From contig NZ_SLYP02000001.1 in the NCBI RefSeq assembly GCF_004341505.2, positions 688,501 to 752,500 of the forward strand: a DNA stretch of 64,000 nucleotides, in the 5' to 3' direction. The notes under the pieces were generated by a model. The model was not told where the DNA came from. It was given only the letters and a program-made list of their open reading frames with translations, and ran no database searches. How positions within the stretch are numbered: the first letter of the stretch is position 1; the number at the start of each line of letters is the position of its first letter. Source of the DNA: Sphingomonas sp. JUb134. Its GTDB lineage: Bacteria > Pseudomonadota > Alphaproteobacteria > Sphingomonadales > Sphingomonadaceae. Shown one piece after another: positions 8,961 to 17,288 of the stretch. A program made the translations under genes and the position numbers.

Positions 8961-10370
8961 GTGAGCCTGACTCTGCTGCTCCGCCACGCGGGCGGCGCGC
9001 GATCGTGGCGGCAGGCGGCAGGCGCCGGATGGTGGTTCGGCCTTGGCCTGGGCTGCGCCAGCCTGACCTGGCTGGCGCATGCCTTCACCTTTCAGGCAGC
9101 GATGCCTCAATGGCTTGGATGGCCCGCGGTGGCGTTGCTGGCGGCCTACACCGCCGGCTATTGGGCGCTGTCGCTCGGCGCGGCTTCTGCTGTCTCGCGA
9201 ACCAGCGGACCGGCCGGCTTCGCCCTTGCCAGCGCCGCCACCTTCATCCTGGCCGAATGGCTACGCGGCGTCCTGTTAACCGGCTTCCCGTGGAATCCGC
9301 TGGGCGTCATCTGGCTACCGCTCGGTGAGATGGCTCGAAGCGCGGCGGTGATCGGCGCGCTCGGGCTATCGGGCGTGACCATAGCGATCGCGAGGCTGCT
9401 CGCGGCCATCACGCGGCGCGATGGTGTGACTGCGATGCTTCTGGCGCCCGCGGTAGTCGTCCTCACGCTCGCATTGGCTGGTCCCCGATCCGCACCCGAC
9501 ACGGATGTGCCAATCCGTCTCGTGCAGGGGAATATCGATCAGGCCGACAAATGGCGGCCGGGTCAAGCGATGGCGCAGGTCGAACGCTATCGCAGCCTCA
9601 GCGGTCCGCCTGGAACGACAGCAACACCGCGGCTCGTATTCTGGCCGGAAGCGGCGATCATCGAGCCGCTCGATGCCGATCCCGTGCTGCGATCGCGAGC
9701 GGCATCGGTTCTGGGTCCTCGAGACCTGCTGTTCACCGGCGCGACCGGCGAAGCTGGAGACGGCCGCTATACCAACAGTGTCTTCGTCCTCGACGCCGCC
9801 GGACGCCTTCTCGGCCGTTACGACAAGGCGCAGCTCGTGCCCTTCGGCGAATATCTGCCGTTCGCAGGGTTGCTGGAGCGGCTCGGTGCCGCCCGACTAG
9901 TGCCGGGCGAGGCGGACTTCGTTCCAGGACCTGGCCCGCAAACGCTCGATATCGACGGCCTCAGGCTGGGCATATCCATCTGCTACGAGATCGTATTCCC
10001 ATCAACCGTGATTGATCGATCGCACCGGCCGGCGTTCCTTTTCAATCCGTCCAACGACGCCTGGTTCGGCAAGGGGGGTCCCGAACAGCATCTCGCCCAG
10101 GCGCGCATGCGTGCGATCGAGCAAGGATTGCCGGTCATTCGCGCCACATCGACGGGCCGCACGGCTGTCATTCGCGCTGATGGCACTATCGCGGCCAGCC
10201 TGCCGGCGCATGAAGCCGCGCGGCTCGATACCGTCCTGCCAGCGTCCAACCCGGCCACCATTTTCAGCCGTTGGGGTTCGGTCCCGCAGATGGGCGCGGC
10301 CATCGTCATGCTCGCCACGCTGCTTCTCCGGCGTCAGCAGCACGGCCGAGCGAGTCGTCGTCGCCTGTGA
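8961..10370 (+). CDS. lnt: Apolipoprotein N-acyltransferase, start disturbed by transposon
   Basis: Inner-membrane enzyme that adds the third acyl chain to lipoproteins. The N-terminal part is a set of membrane helices; the C-terminal nitrilase-like domain has the expected catalytic Glu (FWPEAAI), Lys (RYDKAQLVPFGEYLPF) and Cys (ISICYEIVF). The Lnt-like frame begins upstream at 8874 (residues LIRIRAAIFALGA), where the original GTG overlapped the dsbD stop. The transposon replaced the first G with its terminal C, giving CTG, and an in-frame TGA at 8868 prevents any start further up. Translation must begin at CTG 8874 or at the in-frame GTG 8961, losing 29 residues. Confidence 0.85.
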   Translation: MSLTLLLRHAGGARSWRQAAGAGWWFGLGLGCASLTWLAHAFTFQAAMPQWLGWPAVALLAAYTAGYWALSLGAASAVSRTSGPAGFALASAATFILAEWLRGVLLTGFPWNPLGVIWLPLGEMARSAAVIGALGLSGVTIAIARLLAAITRRDGVTAMLLAPAVVVLTLALAGPRSAPDTDVPIRLVQGNIDQADKWRPGQAMAQVERYRSLSGPPGTTATPRLVFWPEAAIIEPLDADPVLRSRAASVLGPRDLLFTGATGEAGDGRYTNSVFVLDAAGRLLGRYDKAQLVPFGEYLPFAGLLERLGAARLVPGEADFVPGPGPQTLDIDGLRLGISICYEIVFPSTVIDRSHRPAFLFNPSNDAWFGKGGPEQHLAQARMRAIEQGLPVIRATSTGRTAVIRADGTIAASLPAHEAARLDTVLPASNPATIFSRWGSVPQMGAAIVMLATLLLRRQQHGRASRRRL

Positions 10371-10651
10371 CGACGCCTGAATCGCGTTCGCCCAGGCCGG
10401 CATCCTTATCGTGTTTGCCGATCCCGTCGAGTTTGAGTGGCGTCTGGGTGGTCGAACGTATGCTGCGCGGATCGAACGGCTTCGATCAGGTGCTGGCGGG
10501 ACTTCGCAAAACCCTGTCTGCGCCACAGCGCAGCCGGGCTGAGGATGGCGCGCCTTGGCGAACAAGTGGCGGATATTTTTTCGCGGTGCAGCATCTCATA
10601 AGCCAGCCTTAAGCTGAGCCGTCTTTTCCCGATCTCGCGGGAGGACGAACG
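10371..10651. other. Noncoding gap with pump-operon promoter region
   Basis: No convincing gene seen. The left 200 bp may be old coding debris. The right part holds operator copy 2, a T-run (ATTTTTT near 10575) and the ribosome site of the short leader ORF. Confidence 0.5.
10599..10616 (+). promoter_or_regulatory. Direct-repeat operator, copy 2 (upstream of RND operon)
   Basis: Identical 18-bp match to 24-41, with TAAGC half-sites 11 bp apart. It ends 35 bp before the leader ORF start, a comfortable place for an activator site. The shared site predicts co-regulation of the redox genes and the pump operon. Confidence 0.6.
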
Positions 10652-10693
10652 ATGCTCACCAATTCACCTCTGTTTGGGAACCAAGCCCGATGA
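10652..10693 (+). CDS. 13-codon leader ORF before the RND pump
   Basis: ATG 10652 has the best ribosome site in the area (GGGAGGACGAACG). It encodes MLTNSPLFGNQAR and its TGA overlaps the pump start as ATGA. The pump start itself has no clear Shine-Dalgarno, so this leader probably supplies ribosomes by translational coupling. It could also be a chance ORF. Confidence 0.4.
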   Translation: MLTNSPLFGNQAR

Positions 10694-13600
10694 TGGCGCT
10701 CGTGCGCGTCGCTCTGACGCGACCGCTGACCTTCATCGTCATGGCCGTGCTCATTTTCGGCCTGGGAATCCTGTCCGTTCTTCGGATGCCGGTCGATATC
10801 TTCCCGCGCATCGGGGTGCCGGTGATCGCGACCGCATGGACATATAATGGGCTGTCCCCCGAGGACATGGCCGGGAGGATCATCAATCCTTTTGAACGCG
10901 TGCTGACCACGACCGTCAACGACATCGACCGGATTGAAAGCCAGTCGATGAACGGCGTCGGCGTCGTGCGAATCTACTTTCAGCCCGGCGCGGATATCCG
11001 CACCGCGACCGCGCAGGTGACGTCGATCTCGCAGACGGTTTTGCGTCAGCTCCCGCCGGGCATCACGCCGCCCCTGATCGTGAACTACGACGCATCGACC
11101 GTGCCGATCGTGCAGCTCGCACTATCGGGCGAAGGACTGAGCGAACAGCAGCTCTACGATCTCGGCGTCAACCAGATCCGCCCGCAACTCATCACCGTTC
11201 CCGGCGTCGCCATGCCTTTCCCATTCGGCGGGAAGCAGCGCCAGATTCAGATCGACATCGATCCCGAGGCGCTGCGGGCTCGCGGCTTGTCCGCTGGCGA
11301 CGTCGCGGCCGCGATTGCCGCGCAAACCCAGATCGCCCCGGCCGGTTTCGCCAAGGTCGGCGGTCTGCAATATACCGTCAGGCTCAACAACGCGCCGGGC
11401 TCGGTCGAACAGTTGAACAATCTGCCGGTTCGCGTGGTGGACGGCGCAACCATCACCATGCGCGACATCGCTCAAGTCCGCGACGGCGCCCCGCCGCAAA
11501 TGAACATCGTCCAAGTCGAAGGTCAGCGCTCGGTCCTGATGACCGTCCTGAAAAGCGGCGCGGCTTCGACCATCGATATCGTCGATACGGTTCGCGGCCG
11601 TATCCCCCAGATACTCGAAGGTCTTCCCGAAACCCTGCGGGTCCAGCTTATCGGCGACCAGTCGGTTCTCGTGAAGGCCGCCGTCTCCACCGTGGCCCAC
11701 GAGGGCATCCTGGCAGCGGTGCTGACGTCGTTGATGATCCTCCTGTTCCTGGGATCGTGGCGATCGACGATCATCATCGTGACCACGATTCCCCTGGCCA
11801 TCCTCGCCGCATTGCTGGCTCTCGGCGCGACAGGCCAAACGATCAACATCATGACGCTGAGCGGGCTGGCCCTGGCCATCGGCATATTGGTCGACGACGC
11901 GATGGTCACGATCGAGAACATCAACTGGCATCTGGAGAAAGGAAAGCCGGTGCTGCGCTCGATCATGGACGGCGCCGCGCAGATCGTGACGCCGGCCTTC
12001 GTGATCGTGACCTGCATCTGTATCGTGTTCGTGCCGATGTTCTTCCTGCCGGGCGTCGCGGGCTATCTGTTCGTGCCGCTGGCGCTGGCGGTCATCTTCT
12101 CCATGATCGCCTCGTTCATCCTGTCTCGCACGCTCATTCCGACGATGGCGATGTATCTGTTGCGTCCGCACCGGGAAGGCGAGGAGGCGGAGCGGGCTCG
12201 CTCGCGCAATCCGCTTGTCCGGTTCCAGCACCGATTTTCGGCGGGCTTCGACCGGCAGAAGGACCGCTTCGAGCAAATGCTGGCCCGCGTAATGTCCGCG
12301 CGCCGCATCTTCATCCCGGCCTTCCTCGGCGCGATGGTGGCGTCGCTGCTGCTGATTCCCACGCTTGGCCGCGATTTCTTTCCCACGGTCGATTCGGGTC
12401 AAATCACCCTGCATGTGCGTGCGCCGGCAGGCACGCGTATCGAGGACAGCACGGCGCTGATATCGCGGGTGCAGGCGCGCGTGCGTGAATTGATTCCCGC
12501 CGAGCAGGTCGAATCGATGGTCGCCAATGTCGGCCTGTCTTCCGCGCCGCTCAACATCATCTACAACAATTCCGGCACGGTGGGTCCGAACGAAGGGGAC
12601 ATCCTTATCTCGCTCGGCCGGGATCGCACCGCGACCGGCGCGCATGTGGCGACCTTGCGGCGCGAACTGCCCTTGAGCTTTCCGGGTGTCGACTTCTCCT
12701 TTCTGCCCGCCGATATCACCAGCCAGATTCTCAATTTCGGCTCGCCTGCGCCGATCGACATCCAGGTGCGCGGCCGCAATCTCGCGGCCAACGAGACTTA
12801 CGCGCAGGAGCTTCTTAAGCGCATCCGCGCTGTCCCCGGCCTGGCTGACGCCCGCATCCAGCAGTCCTCGCGCGCGCCGCAGCTCAACATTGACATCGAT
12901 CGTTCGCGGATCGCGCAATATGGCCTCAACCAGCGGGACGTCACCACCAGCGTCGCAACGGCCCTGGCGGGCACGCAGCAGTCAGCACCCGTCTATTGGC
13001 TCAATCCCGAGAACGGAATCTCCTATCCCGTCGTGGCGCAGGTTCCCGAGCTGGACGTCAGCACCATCTCCGCCTTGGAAGCGCTGCCGGTTTCACCGAC
13101 AGGCGCGAGCGAAGCGCAAACGCTTGGCGGCTTGGGCGCAATCACCCGCGATACGACCGTCAACGTGGCGAGCCGGTGGAACATCCAGCCCGTCGTCAAC
13201 ATCTATGCTACGCCTCAGGCGCGCGATCTGGGTGCCGTGGCCGGCGACATCCAGCGTATCATCGCAGAGATGGACGCCGAGCGTCCGGCAGGCGTGACCG
13301 TCACGCTCGCTGGGCAATATGAGACGATGAACCACGCCTTCTCCGGGCTCGCGTTCGGGCTCATCGGCGCAATCATCCTCATCTACCTCGTGATCGTCGT
13401 GAACTTCCAGAGTTGGATCGACCCGCTGGTCATCATCGGCGCTCTACCGGCCGCCTTCGCGGGCATCGTCTGGATGCTGTTCGTCACGGGGACGACCATC
13501 TCCGTGCCCGCCCTGACCGGCGCGATCATGTGCATGGGCGTCGCGACGGCGAACTCGATCCTCGTCGTCAGCTTTGCGCGAGAACGACTGGCCGAGACCG

Positions 13601-13872
13601 GCGACGCGACCCGTGCCGCAATCGAAGCGGCGGTGGTCCGCTTCCGCCCCGTGCTGATGACCGCGCTTGCGATCATCATCGGCATGACCCCCATAGCGCT
13701 CGGCATCGGCGAAGGCGCCGAGCAGAACGCCCCGCTCGGCCGCGCCGTCATCGGTGGCCTGTTCTTCGCGACGGTGGCGACGCTGCTGCTCGTGCCCGCC
13801 CTGTTCAGCATCGCCCATCGCAAGGGCGCACCGTCCTCACCTGCAAGGGAGCTTGAACTCCAGCATGTCTGA
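10690..13872 (+). CDS. RND efflux transporter permease
   Basis: 1060-residue inner-membrane proton-driven pump of the AcrB/MdtC type with 12 predicted membrane helices and two large periplasmic loops. TM4 carries the family proton-relay segment ALAIGILVDDAMVTIENI (adjacent aspartates), and the C-terminal half repeats the fold. It lacks the extra charged TM4 motif of heavy-metal HME pumps as far as I can judge, so substrate class is open. First gene of a four-gene operon; its 3' end overlaps the fusion protein by 8 bp. Confidence 0.9.
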   Translation: MMALVRVALTRPLTFIVMAVLIFGLGILSVLRMPVDIFPRIGVPVIATAWTYNGLSPEDMAGRIINPFERVLTTTVNDIDRIESQSMNGVGVVRIYFQPGADIRTATAQVTSISQTVLRQLPPGITPPLIVNYDASTVPIVQLALSGEGLSEQQLYDLGVNQIRPQLITVPGVAMPFPFGGKQRQIQIDIDPEALRARGLSAGDVAAAIAAQTQIAPAGFAKVGGLQYTVRLNNAPGSVEQLNNLPVRVVDGATITMRDIAQVRDGAPPQMNIVQVEGQRSVLMTVLKSGAASTIDIVDTVRGRIPQILEGLPETLRVQLIGDQSVLVKAAVSTVAHEGILAAVLTSLMILLFLGSWRSTIIIVTTIPLAILAALLALGATGQTINIMTLSGLALAIGILVDDAMVTIENINWHLEKGKPVLRSIMDGAAQIVTPAFVIVTCICIVFVPMFFLPGVAGYLFVPLALAVIFSMIASFILSRTLIPTMAMYLLRPHREGEEAERARSRNPLVRFQHRFSAGFDRQKDRFEQMLARVMSARRIFIPAFLGAMVASLLLIPTLGRDFFPTVDSGQITLHVRAPAGTRIEDSTALISRVQARVRELIPAEQVESMVANVGLSSAPLNIIYNNSGTVGPNEGDILISLGRDRTATGAHVATLRRELPLSFPGVDFSFLPADITSQILNFGSPAPIDIQVRGRNLAANETYAQELLKRIRAVPGLADARIQQSSRAPQLNIDIDRSRIAQYGLNQRDVTTSVATALAGTQQSAPVYWLNPENGISYPVVAQVPELDVSTISALEALPVSPTGASEAQTLGGLGAITRDTTVNVASRWNIQPVVNIYATPQARDLGAVAGDIQRIIAEMDAERPAGVTVTLAGQYETMNHAFSGLAFGLIGAIILIYLVIVVNFQSWIDPLVIIGALPAAFAGIVWMLFVTGTTISVPALTGAIMCMGVATANSILVVSFARERLAETGDATRAAIEAAVVRFRPVLMTALAIIIGMTPIALGIGEGAEQNAPLGRAVIGGLFFATVATLLLVPALFSIAHRKGAPSSPARELELQHV

Positions 13873-15028
13873 TCCAACCCCAAGGAAACGAACCGGCCTT
13901 TACCTCGGCGCGGCCGGTCTCGTAATCGCCGCTCTCGTTGGCGGGGGCCTCGCCTCTCGTAGCATGGCCGAACGCGAACAGGCCGCCATCGCGGCGGAGA
14001 ACGCGCTGCCGACCGTCAGCGTGATCCAGCCCCGCGCCTCCGAGGCGGGAGAGATCGTTCTGCCAGGCAGCCTCGACCCATATAATCGCGCGGCGATCAA
14101 TGCCCGCGTGAGCGGCTATGTGCGTGAATGGCGCGCGGATATCGGCGACCGGGTGCGGCGCGGACAAACGCTCGCCATTCTCGATGCGCCGGAGATCGAC
14201 CAACAGCTCGCGCAGGCCCAGGCGACCTATCAGACCGCGGCCGCCGATCGCGGGTTGGCCGAGACGACAGCGGCGCGCTGGAACAACCTGCTCGAAAAGG
14301 ATGCTGTGTCCCGGCAGGAAGCCGATGAGCGCCAAGGGCAGTTCGCCGCTGCCGATGCGCGCGCGCGTGCCGCTCGGGCGGATGTCGGCCGGCTGAGGGC
14401 GCTGACCGGATTCACGCGGCTGACAGCTCCCTTTGATGGCGTCGTCACCAGCCGTTCGGCCCAGCTCGGCGCCCTGGTGCAGACGGGCGCACCGGGAGCG
14501 GAACCGTTGTTCACCGTCGCCGACGTCAGCCGTCTGCGCCTCTATGTGCGCGTGCCGCAGGCCCTGTCCGGACGGCTGGCGCGCGGCATGCGAGCGACAT
14601 TCACCGTGCCTGAAAGACCGGGAGAGGTGTTCGAGGCCACCTTGTCCCGTCTCGCCGATGCGGTGGACCGCCAGTCCGGCGCCATGCTGGTCGAGTTTCT
14701 GGTCGACAACAGCGATCGGCGCCTCAGGCCCGGCGGCTACGCGGAGGTGCGGGTGTCCATGCCCGGCGGCGCTGGAACGTTCCAGGTGCCGGCAAGCGCC
14801 CTCATTCTCGGTTCCGACGGCGCGCGCGTCGCCGTGGTCGATGGTCAGGGCCAGGTCGCGCTTCGCGAGGTCGCGGTGGGTCGCGACCAGGGAGCGACCA
14901 TCGAAATTCTGTCAGGGTTGCGCCCAACCGACCGTATCGTCCAGACGCCGCCCGATGCGCTGGCAACCGGCGACAGGGTTCGCGTCGTCCCCGCACGGCA
15001 ACCGGCGGCTCCGAATGCGCAGCGCTAG
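13865..15028 (+). CDS. RND periplasmic membrane-fusion protein
   Basis: 387 residues: an N-terminal anchor helix, a split biotinyl-lipoyl-like domain (GYVREWRADIGDRVRRGQTL and FDGVVTSRSAQLGALVQTG), a short alpha-hairpin with glutamine/alanine-rich coiled coil, then beta-barrel. This is the AcrA/HlyD adaptor linking the upstream pump to the outer-membrane factor. The start at ATG 13865 overlaps the pump by 8 bp, and the stop overlaps the next gene by 14 bp. Confidence 0.9.
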   Translation: MSDPTPRKRTGLYLGAAGLVIAALVGGGLASRSMAEREQAAIAAENALPTVSVIQPRASEAGEIVLPGSLDPYNRAAINARVSGYVREWRADIGDRVRRGQTLAILDAPEIDQQLAQAQATYQTAAADRGLAETTAARWNNLLEKDAVSRQEADERQGQFAAADARARAARADVGRLRALTGFTRLTAPFDGVVTSRSAQLGALVQTGAPGAEPLFTVADVSRLRLYVRVPQALSGRLARGMRATFTVPERPGEVFEATLSRLADAVDRQSGAMLVEFLVDNSDRRLRPGGYAEVRVSMPGGAGTFQVPASALILGSDGARVAVVDGQGQVALREVAVGRDQGATIEILSGLRPTDRIVQTPPDALATGDRVRVVPARQPAAPNAQR

Positions 15029-16418
15029 GATCGTCCTCGTCGCCGCTTTCGGCCTCGGCGGTTGCGCCACCCTGCCGCCGATGCAGACGCCGGCGATCGA
15101 GACCCCCGCGAGTTTTCGCCATATGGACGGATGGACGACGGCCACGCCCGGCGATCATCTCGATCGCGGTGAATGGTGGCGCGGTTTCGCGGACCCGGTG
15201 CTCGATGAACTGATCGCGCGGGTGGATGAACGGACCCCGACGCTCGCCGCTGCGCTTGCGCGTTACGACCGGGCGCTGGCAGCGGCTCGGCTCGACCGAT
15301 CCGACCAGTTGCCCAACGTGGACCTGGCAGGCAGCGCCTCGCGCGAACGGCTTTCAGCCGGGCGTCCCATCGGACCTGGCGAGCCCATAATCGCGAACCA
15401 GATTATCTTCGGTGTCGGCCTCGACTATGAGCTGGACCTGTGGGGCCGGGTCCGTAACAGCGTGCGCGCGAGCACGGCGGACGCCCAAGCGCAGGAGGCC
15501 GCATTGCGTTCGGCGCGGCTCAGCCTTCAAGCATCGGTTGCCGACCTGTATGTTCGACTTCGCGCCGTCGATGCGGAGCAGATGCTGCTGACCCGCACCG
15601 TGGCCGCCTATGCGCGCGCCGATGAACTGATACGCACGCGCCACGAAGGCGGCATTGCCTCAGGAGTGGACCGAAGCCGATCGATGGCCCAACTCGCCGA
15701 TGCCCGCGCGCGCTCTGAAGCGTTACGGGCGCAGCGCGCGGCGATCGAGCACCGGATTGCCGCACTGGTGGGTGAGAGCGCGTCCAGTTTCGCCATAGCC
15801 CCCGCGCAACAGAACTTGGCGCTACCTGACCTGCCGCCGTCCTTGCCGTCCGAACTGCTTCAGCGTCGTCCCGACATCGCCGAGGCGCAGCGACGCCTGG
15901 TCGCCGCCAATGCGAGGATCGGCGTCGCTCGGGCCGCCTTTTATCCGCGCATAAGCCTCGGCCTCGGGGCGGGCTATCAGGCCGTCGAGGCACCGATCAT
16001 CAGCGCGGATACCGGCTTCTGGGCGCTTGGGCCGATCAGCACGATCTTCAATCTGTTCGATGGTGGCGGACGCCGAGCGCGTCTCGCCATCAGCCGGGCG
16101 AACTATGAAGAACTCGCGGCGGACTATCGCCAGACCGTGCTGGACGCCTTTCAGGAGGTGGAGGATGGCCTGTCCCGCATGGATGCCCTGGCCGGTCAGA
16201 ATCGCGAGCAGCGCATCGCCGCCGAAGCGGCGGCCCGCGCGGAGAATCTTGCGCTCGAACGGTATCGTGATGGCGCGGCGGACTATCTGGAAGTGACGAC
16301 CGCGCAAACGGCTGCACTCGCCGCACAGCGCGCCAGCATCACGGTCGACTATGATCGCGCCCGAACGGCGATAGCCTTGATCCGTGCCCTGGGAGGTGCA
16401 ACCCCAGACGATACATGA
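15015..16418 (+). CDS. NodT-family outer-membrane efflux lipoprotein
   Basis: 467-residue TolC-like channel. The N-terminus MRSARIVLVAAFGLGGCATL has a lipobox (LGGC), so Cys16 would be lipidated, which ties it functionally to lnt in the upstream cluster. Two repeated OEP regions follow with the long helices typical of the family, including RPDIAEAQRRLVAANARIG. It completes a tripartite pump with the two upstream genes. Confidence 0.92.
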   Translation: MRSARIVLVAAFGLGGCATLPPMQTPAIETPASFRHMDGWTTATPGDHLDRGEWWRGFADPVLDELIARVDERTPTLAAALARYDRALAAARLDRSDQLPNVDLAGSASRERLSAGRPIGPGEPIIANQIIFGVGLDYELDLWGRVRNSVRASTADAQAQEAALRSARLSLQASVADLYVRLRAVDAEQMLLTRTVAAYARADELIRTRHEGGIASGVDRSRSMAQLADARARSEALRAQRAAIEHRIAALVGESASSFAIAPAQQNLALPDLPPSLPSELLQRRPDIAEAQRRLVAANARIGVARAAFYPRISLGLGAGYQAVEAPIISADTGFWALGPISTIFNLFDGGGRRARLAISRANYEELAADYRQTVLDAFQEVEDGLSRMDALAGQNREQRIAAEAAARAENLALERYRDGAADYLEVTTAQTAALAAQRASITVDYDRARTAIALIRALGGATPDDT

Positions 16419-17074
16419 CAGAAAAGCGCCGCCTTTCACGACGAGAGCTGCTGCAAATCGGCGGCGTGGTCGCCATCGGTTATGGTGTCAGCGTTGTTCT
16501 GAGCGCCACCGCACCCCTCGGAATCGATGTCTCGACAAACGCTATCGCTCAGGGTCTCGTGCTTGATCCCGGTGGCCCCATCGAAGGCCCTGAACACGCG
16601 GATCTGCGCGTCGTGGTATTTACCGACTATCAATGCCCGGCCTGTCGCCGGGCGGCGCCGGAACTCGATGGCGCGATGCGTGACGACGGCCGCACCCAGG
16701 TAGCCTACAAGGACTGGCCGATCTTCGGCGACGTGTCCGAGCAGGCGGCGCAGGTGGCGCTAGCAAGCGAACCTCAAGGACTCTACTTCAAAATTCATCA
16801 TGCGCTCATGCGCGAGCATCGGGCGCTCACAGAGCCGGTGCTGCGTGCGATTGTCGAGCGCGAGGGCGGCGATTGGACTCGCCTCGCTAGCGACCTTCAA
16901 GCAGGGCAGACCAGAATCCAGACCGCCTTGGCGCGAACCGCTACCCAAGCCTTCGCTCTTGGCATCTCTGGCACGCCCGCATTTCTGATCGGGCCATTGC
17001 TGGTGAAGGGCGCGCTAAGCCGTTCCGAGTTTGCAAAGGCGTTTTCGGATGCCAGAGCCAAACTCTCCCGCTGA
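16415..17074 (+). CDS. DsbA-like periplasmic thiol oxidoreductase
   Basis: 219 residues. The N-terminus has an arginine pair before a hydrophobic stretch (SRRELLQIGG), so Tat or Sec export is likely. The thioredoxin fold has CPAC (Cys74/Cys77) and a cis-proline loop GISGTPAF, as in DsbA/DsbG-type proteins. Starts with an ATGA overlap on the outer-membrane gene, so it is co-translated with the pump. It is a plausible redox partner of the dsbD-like reductase at the left end of the window. Confidence 0.9.
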   Translation: MTEKRRLSRRELLQIGGVVAIGYGVSVVLSATAPLGIDVSTNAIAQGLVLDPGGPIEGPEHADLRVVVFTDYQCPACRRAAPELDGAMRDDGRTQVAYKDWPIFGDVSEQAAQVALASEPQGLYFKIHHALMREHRALTEPVLRAIVEREGGDWTRLASDLQAGQTRIQTALARTATQAFALGISGTPAFLIGPLLVKGALSRSEFAKAFSDARAKLSR

Positions 17075-17161
17075 TACAAGGCTCCTAGCAGAGCGGAGTA
17101 AATGTCCGCGATAACGGGATCGCTGGCTACCTCGTCATGCCGTCCTTTCCCGTTCTGTGGT

Positions 17162-17284
17162 TCACCAGCGTCCCCATTGAGAGGCAATCCTTCCGCGCGG
17201 CGCATAAATGTTCCAGCCGAGGGCTCCGGCTAGACCGGCCACGCCGATCCCGCCGAATGGCCGGATCAGCGCGGCCGGATGCAT
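17162..17284 (-). CDS. Short ORF or gene remnant
   Basis: 40 codons from ATG 17284, glycine/alanine-rich with one possible membrane segment (GGIGVAGLAGALGWNIYAP). It abuts the 3' end of the integrase. No family recognised; it may be the start of a gene cut by element insertion or chance. Confidence 0.2.
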   Translation of the reverse strand: MHPAALIRPFGGIGVAGLAGALGWNIYAPRGRIASQWGRW

Positions 17285-17288
17285 CGGA

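Noticed and set aside
11122..12918. A 598-codon open frame antisense to the RND pump
   Set aside because: Charged, arginine/histidine-rich composition typical of the shadow of a high-GC gene; the plus-strand pump is unambiguous.
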